A stretch of 64,000 bases of DNA from Lycium barbarum (GCF_019175385.1 NC_083338.1:65194884-65258883); one strand, 5' to 3'; positions 11,078 to 21,266 are shown, numbered from the stretch's first letter. Program-made: numbers and translations. The notes: a model not told the origin generated them from the sequence alone.

Positions 11078-11755
11078 TGTCATACCCTAATTCCACTAGG
11101 GTGTGATGGGCACCCGGCCCCACATCCGGAGTCGAGCGAACCCTCAGACCTTTAGGACACACATAACCTTTTAGACTTTTTAAATCAAATAAGGGTAGAA
11201 TACATAATATGCTCTCAAAATATTCTTTTTCGATGCTTTCCAAATCAACAGAATCTGTGTTTATATAGAATTTAACACATACTACAGAATGACATATTGG
11301 CTGATGAAGCCGCTTACACAACTGACATACTATACCTACGACTCTGTCTGCAAAGTCTCTAACATCGATCCAGAGAAAGCATACACACAAACTCTGACCC
11401 AGCAGCACTCCAAGAGCAAACGGAGCTTGCCAACTCTGCTGGAACATCCTCTATAATAACTTCACATCACCTGGGTGTACCTACGCGGCATGAAACGCAG
11501 CCCCCGAAGAAAGGGGGTCAGTACGGAATAGGTACTGAGTATGTAAAGCATGAAGTATAATAAACAGGAAGTGCAGAAATGAATGCAATAACCAGAATAT
11601 CAAAATGCTTACTCATAAAAACATAGATAATGCATGTCAAACATATGCCATATCCGGCCCCATTATGGGACTCGGTGAACAGAACGTGGTCGCCACCCCG
11701 TCACTGGCGCCACAACACAGCATACTCCAGAGTAGGGAATAGCTCCGTAACACAT
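11078..11755 (-). repeat. RT-C 3' LTR, first segment
   Basis: Element-sense end of the LTR. It matches 31553-31990, including the hairpin block (about 11497-11550). It stops at CACAT where solo LTR-F is inserted. The short reading frames here also appear in the 5' LTR and are not genes. Confidence 0.9.
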
Positions 11756-12441
11756 TGTCACGACCCAACCCCGTGGGCCGCGACTGGTACCCTAACTGGG
11801 TACCCGTACATACCTACCTGGCAGAATCTCATATCATACATATTTGTTTTTTTAAAACAGATGTTACAGAAGTAGGCCGATACAGATACGACAGGCGCAC
11901 AACATATATATATGTATATACCTGAACATGCATACATTTACAGATAAGCCGATAAGGCTAACATACAGACAAAACCCGTAACCCACACATCTATCTACAG
12001 GCCTCTACAGACATACCGAATCATATGACGGGACAGGGCCCCGCCGTACCCAGAATTTCCATACATACAGAACATACGGAAGAACAGAAGATATATACCA
12101 AAAGTATATGCTCCGGATCGAAGGAGCTCTTCAAACAGCAGAGTCAGAAACCTACGCTGGCGGCGTATCACCTGGTGCGTCTGTACCTGCGGGCATGTAG
12201 CGAAGCCCCCGAAGAACCGGGGGTCAGTACAAAAATGTACCAAGTATGTAAAGCAGAAATATATCAAACAAAATCATGATCTGGACCGGAAGCACAAAAA
12301 TATAATAGACAGGCTCATAAGCCGGACAGACAGAGTCATAGTCCCGACAGACGGACAGAATCATGGTCCAGACAGACAAAATCAGAATCCCTACGGACAT
12401 ACAGAATCGGAATCCATACGGACAGACAGAATCATAACCAG

Positions 12442-12690
12442 TCGGACAGATGGTCCGGACGGACAGACAGAATCATAACCAGTTGGACAGATGATCTGGA
12501 CGGACAGACAGAATCATAACCAGTCGGACAGATGATCCGGACGGACAGACAGAATCGTAACCAGTCGGACAGATGATCCGGACGGACAGACAGAATCATA
12601 ACCAGTCGGACAGATGATCCGGACGGACAGACAGAATCGTAACCCGTCGGTCAGATAATCCAGACGGACAGACAGAAGCGTAAATCATAC
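12442..12690. repeat. 41-bp tandem repeat, about 6 copies
   Basis: Units start at 12442, 12483, 12524, 12565, 12606 and 12647, exactly 41 bp apart, around CGGACAGATGATCCGGACGG. Copies are a few bases different from each other. More decayed units extend to the left to about 12330. A related but less regular stretch built on TCTGTCTGTCCG lies in LTR-J (about 49440-49740). Confidence 0.93.
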
Positions 12691-14189
12691 AGACAGACAG
12701 AATCACACATAGGGTACAGGAACGTGGTCGCCACTCCTGCCATTGGCACAACAATATGTCAGATATCAGAAATTCTTCTCCGATCTCCGTCACACATCAT
12801 AACATAACCACGGTACCCGGGGGCGGACAGATAACACAACACCCCGAGCCCGGACACATCATACTTCGTAATTTATCCTCGGTGACCGGGGACGGACATA
12901 TAACACAGTACCCCGGAAACGGACACATCATACTTCAGAATTCACATTTGGGGCTCGGCGGCCCATCCTCACGATATACATACCGGCCCGGGATCCGGTG
13001 AAAGGAATCATAACACATGCACGAACTGATTAATGAAAAACCACATACGTACAGATCGTCGTACAGATTCAACGGAACAAAAATAGGCCAACTGGCAGAT
13101 CGAATCAAAGTATTCAGATAGTTTTCAAACTACGCACCTACACGTCACTTGGGGAGGCACGACAGATCATAAACCGAACTAGATTTTCAGATATCAAAAC
13201 CATATTGTGAGATTTATATAAAAAAAAGTCATATTATGTTCAAAATGATAGTTCAGATGTTGCCTGTGAAAAACGGACGGAAATGAGGCAATTTAGATCA
13301 TTCACGGGGTATCGGGGCTCCGTGGGCCCACCTCGGACCAACTCGAGGCAAGATACATAAATTACTGATAAAAGACTTTATGAGGTCACCCATAATCATT
13401 CGGAAGTATTCCGACTCCGTTTAGGAAGGTTTCGTACAAAAGCATACTTTAAAGATATTTTATAAGGACATGGTTTCAATCTTACTGAAGGAATTGGAGC
13501 AGATTTCCATATCGAATTCCGAGGAACAGAGTCGTATTTAAGGCTCGCGGCCGAGCCTATTATGTTCAGAACATGCCTAAGAATGAAGGGAAAGACCTTA
13601 CAGACCTTAGCTGCGTCTTACGCTTGTCCAAATTCAATTCCCGTTTCGCTCAAAATCTACAAATGGTCACATTTACCAATTGTCAATAGTAAGACTTTTA
13701 GCATTCTTTAATTCACTATTTGTCTACAGAAATTTGGGTAGCATCTCCCCTGCTTATATGCCTAGCCCGAATTTTTAATTCAGCAGTCAACAACACAACA
13801 ACAATACCAACATCAATAATATCCTTTTTTCATATCAACATATTCCATAAAACAGCCCACACGCTGTTTTCCAACTTTCCTAACTAATTAACTCAGTATA
13901 CAATTATTTAATCGCGTCTTCTTCGTAAATAAACTAGTATTAACACAAATAGGAAGAGATTCATACCTTTCTCCTTTTAATATTGTTGTATCTTCCCTTT
14001 TTCACCTTATTTTTATGCCACAACACACCGCCATACGATTCTGCAGTGAAAATTATACGCTATCCGGACTGAAATTGGGAAATTATACCTGGTTTGGGCT
14101 AAAATTTGGTGGTGGAAAGTTGGGAAATTTTCTGGGATTTTTGGGGTGGTGTTCGTGGTTTTGGACTGAAAATGAGGGGGTCTCCCCCT

Positions 14190-14197
14190 CTTTATAA
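14190..14197 (-). promoter_or_regulatory. Putative TATA box of LTR-F
   Basis: Minus-strand ATTATAAAGAGGGG context about 500 bp into the LTR. The CpG-rich inverted-repeat cluster lies 40-140 bp upstream in element sense. Confidence 0.5.
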
Positions 14198-14234
14198 TTG
14201 TTTTGGAAGCTGCCAGAAGCAGCTAGAAAAGTGC

Positions 14235-14330
14235 TCATCGCGATCGCGCTGCCTTCTGGCGCGATCGCGTAGAGTAAATGATTTCCTTCTGCGCGTTCGC
14301 GCCCCCTCTGGGCGCGTTCGCGCAGGGTTA
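14235..14330. repeat. CpG-rich inverted repeats (CGCGATCGCG and GCGCGTTCGCGC)
   Basis: Two consecutive palindromic pairs: GCGATCGCG..CGCGATCGCG separated by CTGCCTTCTG, then GCGCGTTCGCGC twice separated by CCCCTCTGGG. Extremely CpG-rich against an AT-rich LTR, and placed immediately upstream of the LTR TATA box. Confidence 0.85.
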
Positions 14331-14703
14331 AAATTTCTGACTGGATGTTCGTTCAGTAAAACGGTCATAACCCTTGATCCCGATATCGTATGAGGGCCCA
14401 CGACCTATGGATGGAAAGATAATTCAATTATCTACAACTTTTATTTCTGGGCGTTTTCCCAAATTCCAAACTTATAATACCGTTTGTGCCCTAGAAGTCA
14501 GATCATCCGAAAATGCTTCCTTAAATTGTCCTTTTGGAGGGCTTCCACTTTGATTTGGCCCAAGTGTCCTTCTTGAGTTGTGTTTAACTTCACATATGTG
14601 AGTTATATAATTTGTCACATGTCCCAAAAAAAATCTTGACGTGTGGGCCCCACCTCAGCTTACAAATAATTCGACGTTCGAAAATGCAGGATATAACACA
14701 CAT

Positions 14704-15353
14704 CATATCATATCATAACATATCAGATGGCCATATCATATCATATCATCAAATATCAGAATATATGTGTACATGGCACAGCATACTCCACAACCCATGT
14801 ACATGTATACCTGCCCCCTCACATCGAGTCACGACGAACAATGCAATGGAATACGCGTGATAACATATCCTGGCCCGGGCTCAGTGAAGGAAGCATTGAG
14901 GCATCCACGAGTACAGTAGTGAGAAACTATATGCATCATAAAACATTTAAAAAGATTCGACAAAGTAATCCGAACGATAGGTCATTTAGAAAAAGAATCA
15001 GACAATAGTCGTAGTATGTACCTTTCGGATGTTATGATGGATTATGTTTAAACAAAACATCTGGGATCGTTTGTACATGTCAAACTTCATCACGGGACAC
15101 AAAGGAATAGTTAAAAAAACTATCGATTAGTAGCCGGAAGATTAGCCAAAAGTTTTCTTTAATTACCGTACGGAAATAAGTCAAATAGACTGATACAAAA
15201 AGGGACTCGGGTCAAGTCGAGGTGGTATACATAAATTACGAACATTAGACTTTATGGAGTCATCTACAAAACTTTTAGGGCAATCCGGTCAAGTTTGTGA
15301 AAGTTACGGATGTTTAAACTATTTTTTTATCGAAGCATAAAATGTCTAATTTA
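14704..15353 (-). repeat. RT-C 3' LTR, second segment
   Basis: Continues the LTR after LTR-F. From about 14834 it matches 31995-32536, whereas the first 130 bp are absent from the 5' LTR because of its deletion. It ends with ATTTA (15349-15353), the target site of RT-D. An ATATC-rich stretch is at 14700-14760. Confidence 0.88.
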
Positions 15354-15667
15354 TGTTATGTCCCGTGTTTTTCATATAATTGGAAACCGAGAAATAATTA
15401 CGACTTGTATGCTATAAGGAAATATTTCAATTTTTGTGAATATGACCATGATGGTTATGGAATTATTAAGTTAAGACCTCGGGGAAGGCCGAGGATAAAT
15501 TTGGAATTTCGGAAATTTGTTTCGGGAATTACAAAACGGGACTTTTATTGAATTGGGCCAAGAAAAATTGAATACAAAAATTGAGGCCCAAAGAGTGGGG
15601 TGGCCGGCCCTAGCAAGGGTCCAAGCCCATTATTTTAAAAGCCATGTGATGTACACATGACTTATGT

Positions 15668-15678
15668 GGATATATATC
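15668..15678 (+). promoter_or_regulatory. Putative TATA box of RT-D LTR
   Basis: GGATATATATC about 315 bp into the LTR; the same box occurs at 22654-22664 in the 3' LTR. A transcription start would be expected near 15700, followed by a leader of about 200 nt to the splice donor at 15909/15910. Confidence 0.55.
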
Positions 15679-15909
15679 ACCTTAGCTTAGCAATTATCAA
15701 GATCATCAAAGAAAGTTCAAGAACACCACCAACAAGGGGCATTCGGCCGAACCTAAAGGAAAGGGAAAGAAAAAAAATTCCTAGCTTGGTGTTCAATCCA
15801 AAAATCTTAATTTTTACATAGTTATGAAGTACTCAAGGCCCTCTTCAACGGGGTATAATTAGTTTGGCACAAGAACCTCGTTTGCGACAAGTCGGATTTT
15901 CAAGAAAAG

Positions 15910-16693
15910 GTAAGAATTTTGCCCCTTTAATGTTATAGAATTGGTATGGATGTGGTAAGGATTGGGAATAAACGAGAATTTCGTAGTTTTAATGTGTGTG
16001 CGAAACCGTGGGTGTATGTATAATTGGTGTTGTGGCCGTGTGCCTAGGAGGAAGAAAGAAGATGAATTCGATCTTATTTGGTTTGTTTAGTTGTGTCGTG
16101 ATGGCCTTTATAACGTAAATGAATGATTAGTGAATTGAAGTGGCGTTGGAAAAGGATTTCGGAACATTATCGGAAAGTATATACCTTTTGTATATTTGCG
16201 TATATCATTGTATATCTTTGATGCTTAAGGCCCTAAATATGACTTATGGTTGATGTTAATGAATTCGGAATGAAACGACGCAAGTTAGAATGTTCGTCGT
16301 GACTTTCGATGTTTTGAATGAAATATGGAAAATAATGAACTTCGGGGACTTTTGTATATGGATTAGAATGTGTTTGGGATGTGATTGAATAATCTTGAAT
16401 GAGTAAATGAATATAATGATGTGGATGTAGAATTTGAGTCTTGGAAGTTTGAATGAGAAGTTGCCAACTTAAGTAATAAAGTAGAACTTTGAAGCTAGAG
16501 TGCTTTGATTTTGAATTGTGTTGTTTGATGGTGTGTGGGCTGTTGTTATTAATGTATTTTGAGCCGAGCCAAGTCTCGGGGATGTTAGAATTTTAGGGGA
16601 AATGCTGCCGAAATTTCGGTAGGCAAAAAAAAATTGAAGTTAAAGGCAATTTTAAGCCTAAGAATCTCAATGGGTAACTTTGACCATTTGCAG
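15910..16693 (+). other. Putative intron inside the RT-D LTR
   Basis: Donor AAAAG/GTAAGAA at 15909/15910. Acceptor GACCATTTGCAG/ATTTTTGACG ending at 16693. Both motifs recur at equivalent places in LTR-J (donor about 47613; acceptor-like CTAG about 48510), LTR-K and LTR-F (minus strand) and, for the donor, RT-B, RT-C and RT-E LTRs. The spacing of 784 bp is normal for a plant intron. Inference only; no transcript evidence. Confidence 0.4.
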
Positions 16694-17714
16694 ATTTTTG
16701 ACGAAACGGGACTGGACTTTCGGAAGAGCTTACGACATCTGTGAGGTATGTAAAGCTTCCTACTCCTTCATTTGGCATGTCTTAGGATACTAGGCGAATA
16801 TGAGGACTTTCGGAGCATTTATGCTCCTCGAAACCCGATCCACAGAAAAGTTACTATTCATTCAATTCAATTGAAGCCTAAGGGCTCCATTTTGGCTAGA
16901 ATGCCACCATTCGTTCGAAACCTATCGAAATGTGGTCGGGTAACCTAGAAATGATTATGTATGACCCTCTGGCCTATAAATGTTCAAAAATATGTTCGCC
17001 GCCTCAATTTGACTCGAGGTGGGCCCGTTAACCCCGAGACGCCCTATTTGTCTTAGTGGGCTGTCTTTCTGAATAAAGTTTGATATGACGCTTTCGATTT
17101 TGAAACTTCCTCCTACGGGATACGTTTTGAATTCTATGATACTCTAAGTTACGTTTTGAGCCATAGGTACCATTTTGGAAACGTTTTGCGAAATGAAACC
17201 TTATATCGACTAAGTGATCGATTATTTTGTATTATGAAATGACTTTTTGGGATTACTCTGTTTTGAAAGACTATTTTGAAGTATAATTTGCATTTGTTTG
17301 CTCACGACTCCGCTCGTGCCTTATTATGACTTCTTCCACCGGTTCCCGGGCCGGTTTTGATTCGTGCGCCTTATGACAAATTCGGCCGTATGCTGTGTTA
17401 CGGTTCCCGAGGCTTCGCCATAGGGCCGGGTTCCGTTTGGAGTTATGCTGTGATATGGCTCGTGATGCGATACGCTCACCTATGATTATGTTTGTGTTTG
17501 GGGATGTACGGAGATTTGAAACCTTCTGGTGTTATGCTGTGTGTGGCGTCAGCGTCGGAGTGACGACCACGTTCTTAAGCGTTGCATGATTTTCGCCTGC
17601 ATTATGTATATGTATATGATTTGATACAGACTCCGATACTCTGGTTTGTACTCCACTTGTCTTTTGATTTGCTTTCGGCTTGATCCATATTTCTGTACTC
17701 CGTGCTTTACATAC

Positions 17715-17773
17715 TCAGTACATATTTCGTACTGACCCCCTTTTCTTCGGGGGGCTGCGTTTTATGCCCGCAG
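17715..17773 (+). other. Three consecutive hairpins near the LTR 3' end (RT-D copy)
   Basis: Stem 1 TCAGTAC/GTACTGA (17715-17735), stem 2 CCCCC/GGGGG with a TTCTTC-containing loop (17736-17753), stem 3 CTGCG/CGCAG (17755-17773). The same block is present in almost every LTR of the window: RT-B 43172-43229, LTR-J 49772-49829, RT-E 54138-54196, and on the minus strand in LTR-F, G, H, I, K, RT-A and RT-C. Confidence 0.85.
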
Positions 17774-18294
17774 GTACAGAAGCTCGTTTGGGGTGATCCT
17801 CCGGTTTAGGCTACTCATTCTACTATTTTGGAGTACTCCTTCTGATCCGAAGTCCACTTTGGTATAGACATTCTCTGTTATGCATACACAGTGTACATTT
17901 GATTAATTGGGTACGGAGGGGCCCTGTCTCGCCATATGCCTTTGTTTTGAGTTCGTAGAGGCCTGTAGTCATGTATGTGGGATAAGGGTCCTATGTATGT
18001 TTGTCTGATTTTGTTTTCTGGTCTTAAAGCGGTCCGCTTGTTATGATGGCCCCAAATGGCCCTTATGCTTATGTTTACATTTTGACCGGCGAGGTCTATT
18101 CCGCCGCTTTGTTTGGATCTGATATGAAAATCTGATTTGTACGACCGCTTAAGACGTATTTTGACATAAACTATGTTTGATATGATTTTGCAAAATTCGG
18201 AAACGAGTTTGGGTTTGATAATGCGTGTGCGATTCGGTCTGGGTACCCAGGTAGGGTGCCAGTCGCGGCCCACGGGGCTGGGTCGTGACAAAAG

Positions 18295-18306
18295 TGGTAT
18301 CAGAGC
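18295..18306 (+). other. RT-D primer-binding site
   Basis: TGGTATCAGAGC, four bases after the LTR end, complementary to initiator methionine tRNA. Confidence 0.93.
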
Positions 18307-18347
18307 AGTTTGTCCTCGGAATGTCTACAGGCCGTGTCTCGTAGAGT

Positions 18348-18387
18348 CTTGTTTATCGATGTGTTGTGCACCACATCTATAAACAGG
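18348..18387 (+). other. RT-D leader hairpin with palindromic loop GTGCAC (DIS-like)
   Basis: CTTGTTTAT pairs with ATAAACAGG (one G-U), ATGTG with CACAT, and the 8-nt loop is TT-GTGCAC. It lies 42 nt after the primer site. The loop hexamer differs from those of the other elements yet is again a perfect palindrome. Confidence 0.85.
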
Positions 18388-19610
18388 AAACTACAAGACA
18401 TTTAGGATGTTACTTTCTTTGGAATCTTAGATCGTGCGATAGAGCCAGCTGTAGGGAATGAATTCCTTTTCCTAACCTTTGATTGCAGCTGGAGAACGGT
18501 ATCGACGTGAGACAGTGATTGTTGATATTGGAAGCTACACAGTGCCCATGTTAGTGATGATATGGAAGATGTATGTTGGGTAAGGTGCTTGAAATACGAT
18601 TGGAATATAAGCCGGACATTGGAAGGAAAACTAAAATATGAAAAGTGTAGCAGGTACAGTTGAGTTGGGCATGTGAGGTAAGCCTCGGTATGTTTATATT
18701 TTTGTTTGAAATTGTTAGCCGTGTGGCTATGCGATGATAGGATGTGATATGTATGTACGCATATGTGGTGGCCCTGTGAGGCCTGGTTGGTATTTTCTGT
18801 GCACAGGTTTTGGGATAGTACGAAATATAGAGGAACCTCTGCCCAAATTTTTCTAGAAATACGAAAAGGGAAATGGGATATAAGTCCTTAACCTGTCTTG
18901 AAGGTCGATACCATTATGATAAACCCATTATGGCGGATTAAAAGGGTACCCTCCATGTTAATTGTAAGGAGCATTACCCTTAGCGGGGAAAATCTTATCT
19001 CGAGAAAATATACATACGAGTAGTAGATTCGCAATTTATGTGGAGGGACCAGAAAGGTGATTTAATCCCAATTTGTTTTAGTACAACCCAGGTGAAGGGC
19101 AAGAATGTCCGACGGTCAAGGCCCCCTTAACCGAAAGAATACAAAACGTATGATAAGCAGTTGAGAATTTGGCGGTTCGCTCTCGGCCTAAGTATATAGA
19201 TATGTATAACCGTGGGGGTAATTATGTGAATTAGGCATTTGATGATTTCGCGAAGTTCGTCGGGCTCTAGTCCCCTTTTGCTGATGGTTGGAAGATACCT
19301 TACTGTAATATTCTGTCAGCTTCCCCTCGATTATTTGGAGATGAAATTTGTAGAATACGAATTTGGACTTGTGGGCTATCTGAAAGTACGTATGTATGCA
19401 TGAAGGTAAATGTTGAGGATTTACAAGTGACGACACGGTAATTACCAAGTCAGAAAAGTAACAGAATTCTCGTAGGCCGGGGTGGGACCCGCTACGGGGA
19501 CGTTTTGAAAAGTTGTTAAGACCCCAATTTGTCTTAAATTACGTGACAAAGGTCGTGCGTGACGATCGACGAAATTATATTAGCCCTAACGTGTCAAAAT
19601 GTGCGAAAGT

Positions 19611-19669
19611 TTCGGAGTTAAGCGTGCTCAAGCCAGAGCAATCCTGGATGGGTGACCCCCTGGGAAGTA
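19611..19669 (+). ncRNA. 5S rRNA-derived segment (3' half: A box, intermediate element, C box) in RT-D
   Basis: GGAGTTAAGCGTGCT at 19614-19628 matches the plant 5S rRNA A-box region. CAGAGCAATC sits where the intermediate element lies, and GGATGGGTGACCCCCTGGGA (19645-19664) matches the C box, in the order and spacing of a 5S gene. The 5' 45-50 nt of 5S rRNA are not recognisable. Ten bases downstream is TTTTTT (19678-19683), a possible RNA polymerase III terminator. Sense to the element. Related copies are in RT-C and RT-E. Confidence 0.85.
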
Positions 19670-20615
19670 ATGCAAGATTTTTTGCCCAAGTGTAGGTGTG
19701 CTTGGTTTAAATGAAAATTTGGGGTAATCTAAAGGAAAAGAGAATGTGTGGAGAAATTAGTGCCCCTTGCGGGAGTCGCGCAAAAACGAGGCGGACTAAA
19801 TGGGCAAAAAGAAAAGGGTACAACACCGCTCGGGAAATTGAGAGAATTTGAATGACAATCAGAGACGTTCGTCAGTAAGGTATGGGTAAATATATTCGTA
19901 TGGGTGTATGTGTATGTGTGTATGATTTTCGTTTGGTGCCCATGTGGGATAAGAGCCGAGTTCCGACAAACAAAGTTGTGATAGACGAAAGGTTGTATTA
20001 AACCAAATTCATGAAACGAAGTGGGGGGCGACGATCCGAATGTCGTAAAGGGATAGAAAAGTCCCAATTATACTATAACTTAGTTGGGAATGACGGTGTC
20101 TGAAAGAGGGAATGACCATGGAGGGTAGGAAAGATGAAAGATGAGCAGTGTGAATAGGCTGAATTTTTGAAGGAGTCGATACGCGACATGCACGACAATT
20201 TGTGTGACAGCTTGGCGAATAAGTTTCCAAATAAAGGGGAAAATTTTCACGAATCATTGGAGCCTTAATAAGAGTGATCTGATTCTAATTCGGATTCTAT
20301 CGGCTATACTTCTGCACTCCCGAGGTTGATAAGGCTCTGTCTATTACGCTTTTATGCTTCTGACCTCGATTGTGTTCCCAATTGATAAACCTTGGTACAT
20401 CCGGTTCTGAATCTGATTTTGGTTGGAATACCTCTGCATGATTAGCTCGGATTGCGAATCCATTTGACACCTCTTTGTACGTCTGACTCCGACCTCAGAT
20501 TTGTCTGACATACTTCTGTACCTCTGATTTTGACTATGAGCCCGTCTGCCATTGTCTAGTATGTCTGCCTCCGATTACGAATTCGTCGATATGTGTTAGG
20601 CGTCCGGTCTTAGTT

Positions 20616-20722
20616 CTGAATCCGTTGAAGTGAAGTGTTTGGTATGATTCTGAATTCGTTGGTGTGAACTGTTCGGTATGACGTGATTTTGAATCCGTTG
20701 GTGTGAGTGTCTGGTATGAATT
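20616..20722 (+). repeat. Short tandem repeat of 34-39 bp, 3 copies
   Basis: Units 20616-20649, 20650-20688 and 20689-20722 share TGAATCCGTTGGTGTGA and GGTATGA. They lie directly before the integrase remnant. Confidence 0.7.
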
Positions 20723-20765
20723 GAGATTTCGATAACGTGGTAGGGAACTCAGTAGTGTAAGAAGG

Positions 20766-21266
20766 AATGATATTGGCTACGATGTCTGGAAAGCGTTTGT
20801 CCGTTACAAAATATAGCGTGTGGCCCTTAATAGAACAAGGGCTCAGTTTGAGATCTCTCCTGAAGGAGTATTATTATACGACGACAGATTCCGTGTACCG
20901 GGCATTGCGGGCTTACGACGGCAGATTTTGGGCAACGCACATCATGCACGGTATTCTATTCGTCCTGGTTCCACTAAGATGTATCGGGATCACAGGTGTT
21001 TGTATTGTTGGGACGGCATGAAGGAAGATGTTGCCGAGTTTGTTAGTCAGTGCCCAAAATGCCAGCAAGTCAAAAATCGAGCACCAGAAGCCCTGTGGAT
21101 TGTTGCAGGAGATGGAGATTCCAGCCTGGGAATAGGAGATGATTACTATGGACTTCATTGTTGGGTTGCCGCGTACTCTACGCAGGTACGACTCTATTTG
21201 GGTTATCGTGGACAGGCTGACGAAATCAGCCCATTTCCTTCCGGTTTGGATTACTTATTCGGCTGA
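20766..21266 (+). pseudogene. RT-D integrase zinc-binding region
   Basis: The frame at 20820-21266 reads FRVPGIAGLRRQILGNAHHARYSIRPGSTKMY, then FVSQCPKCQQVK, the HHCC zinc finger of gypsy integrases (one expected histidine in HPGST is arginine here). After about residue 83 it leaves the integrase frame, and the core continues at 21139 in another frame. Just upstream, residual linker sequence lies in a second frame. No RNase H precedes it, so the deletion joint of this element is near 20760. Confidence 0.82.

Larger units (their letters stand above)
11756..14698 (-). repeat. LTR-F: solo LTR (2943 bp) with perfect CACAT duplication
   Basis: Begins TGTCACGACCC and ends ATATAACA, flanked by CACAT on both sides (11751-11755 and 14699-14703). 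No internal region or second LTR is present, so it is what remains after recombination between two LTRs. It holds the hairpin block (about 12184-12250), a 41-bp tandem array (12442-12690), a CpG-rich inverted-repeat cluster (14235-14330) and a minus-strand TATA box (14190-14197). Confidence 0.92.
15354..18290 (+). repeat. RT-D 5' LTR (2937 bp)
   Basis: Contains a TATA box (about 15669-15678), a consensus 5' splice site AAG/GTAAGA (intron side from 15910), the palindrome CCGAAATTTCGG (about 16610-16621), a 3' splice-site-like TTTGCAG ending at 16693, and the three-hairpin block (17715-17773) near the 3' end. Confidence 0.95.
18307..20765 (+). other. RT-D non-coding internal region
   Basis: After the leader hairpin comes the motif ATCGTGCGATAGAGC (about 18428-18445), shared with RT-B, RT-C and RT-E at a similar distance from the primer site. 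After that I find no Gag, protease or reverse transcriptase motif in any frame. The stretch contains the 5S-like module (about 19516-19790) and a short subrepeat array (20616-20722). The longest frames, both antisense, have no recognisable domain. Confidence 0.8.

Noticed and set aside
11052..11447. 131-codon frame repeated at 31627-31923
   Set aside because: Part of the RT-C LTR pair; it reads across the LTR end in one copy.
12442..12690. Regular 41-bp repeats as a CRISPR-like or centromeric array
   Set aside because: Contiguous tandem units with no spacers, confined to an LTR that shows TGT..ACA ends and a target duplication.
17878..18291. A 137-codon minus-strand frame repeated at 24864-25277
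   Set aside because: It lies wholly inside the RT-D LTRs across the conserved LTR end. The duplication is due to the LTR pair and not to a gene family.
19611..19669. A functional 5S rRNA gene
   Set aside because: Only the 3' half is recognisable. The first 45-50 nt are absent and the boxes carry substitutions, so it cannot give 5S rRNA.
19729..20067. Antisense frames of about 80-112 codons in the RT-D interior
   Set aside because: Low-complexity composition and no family motif. Position opposite purine-rich element-sense sequence explains the open frames.
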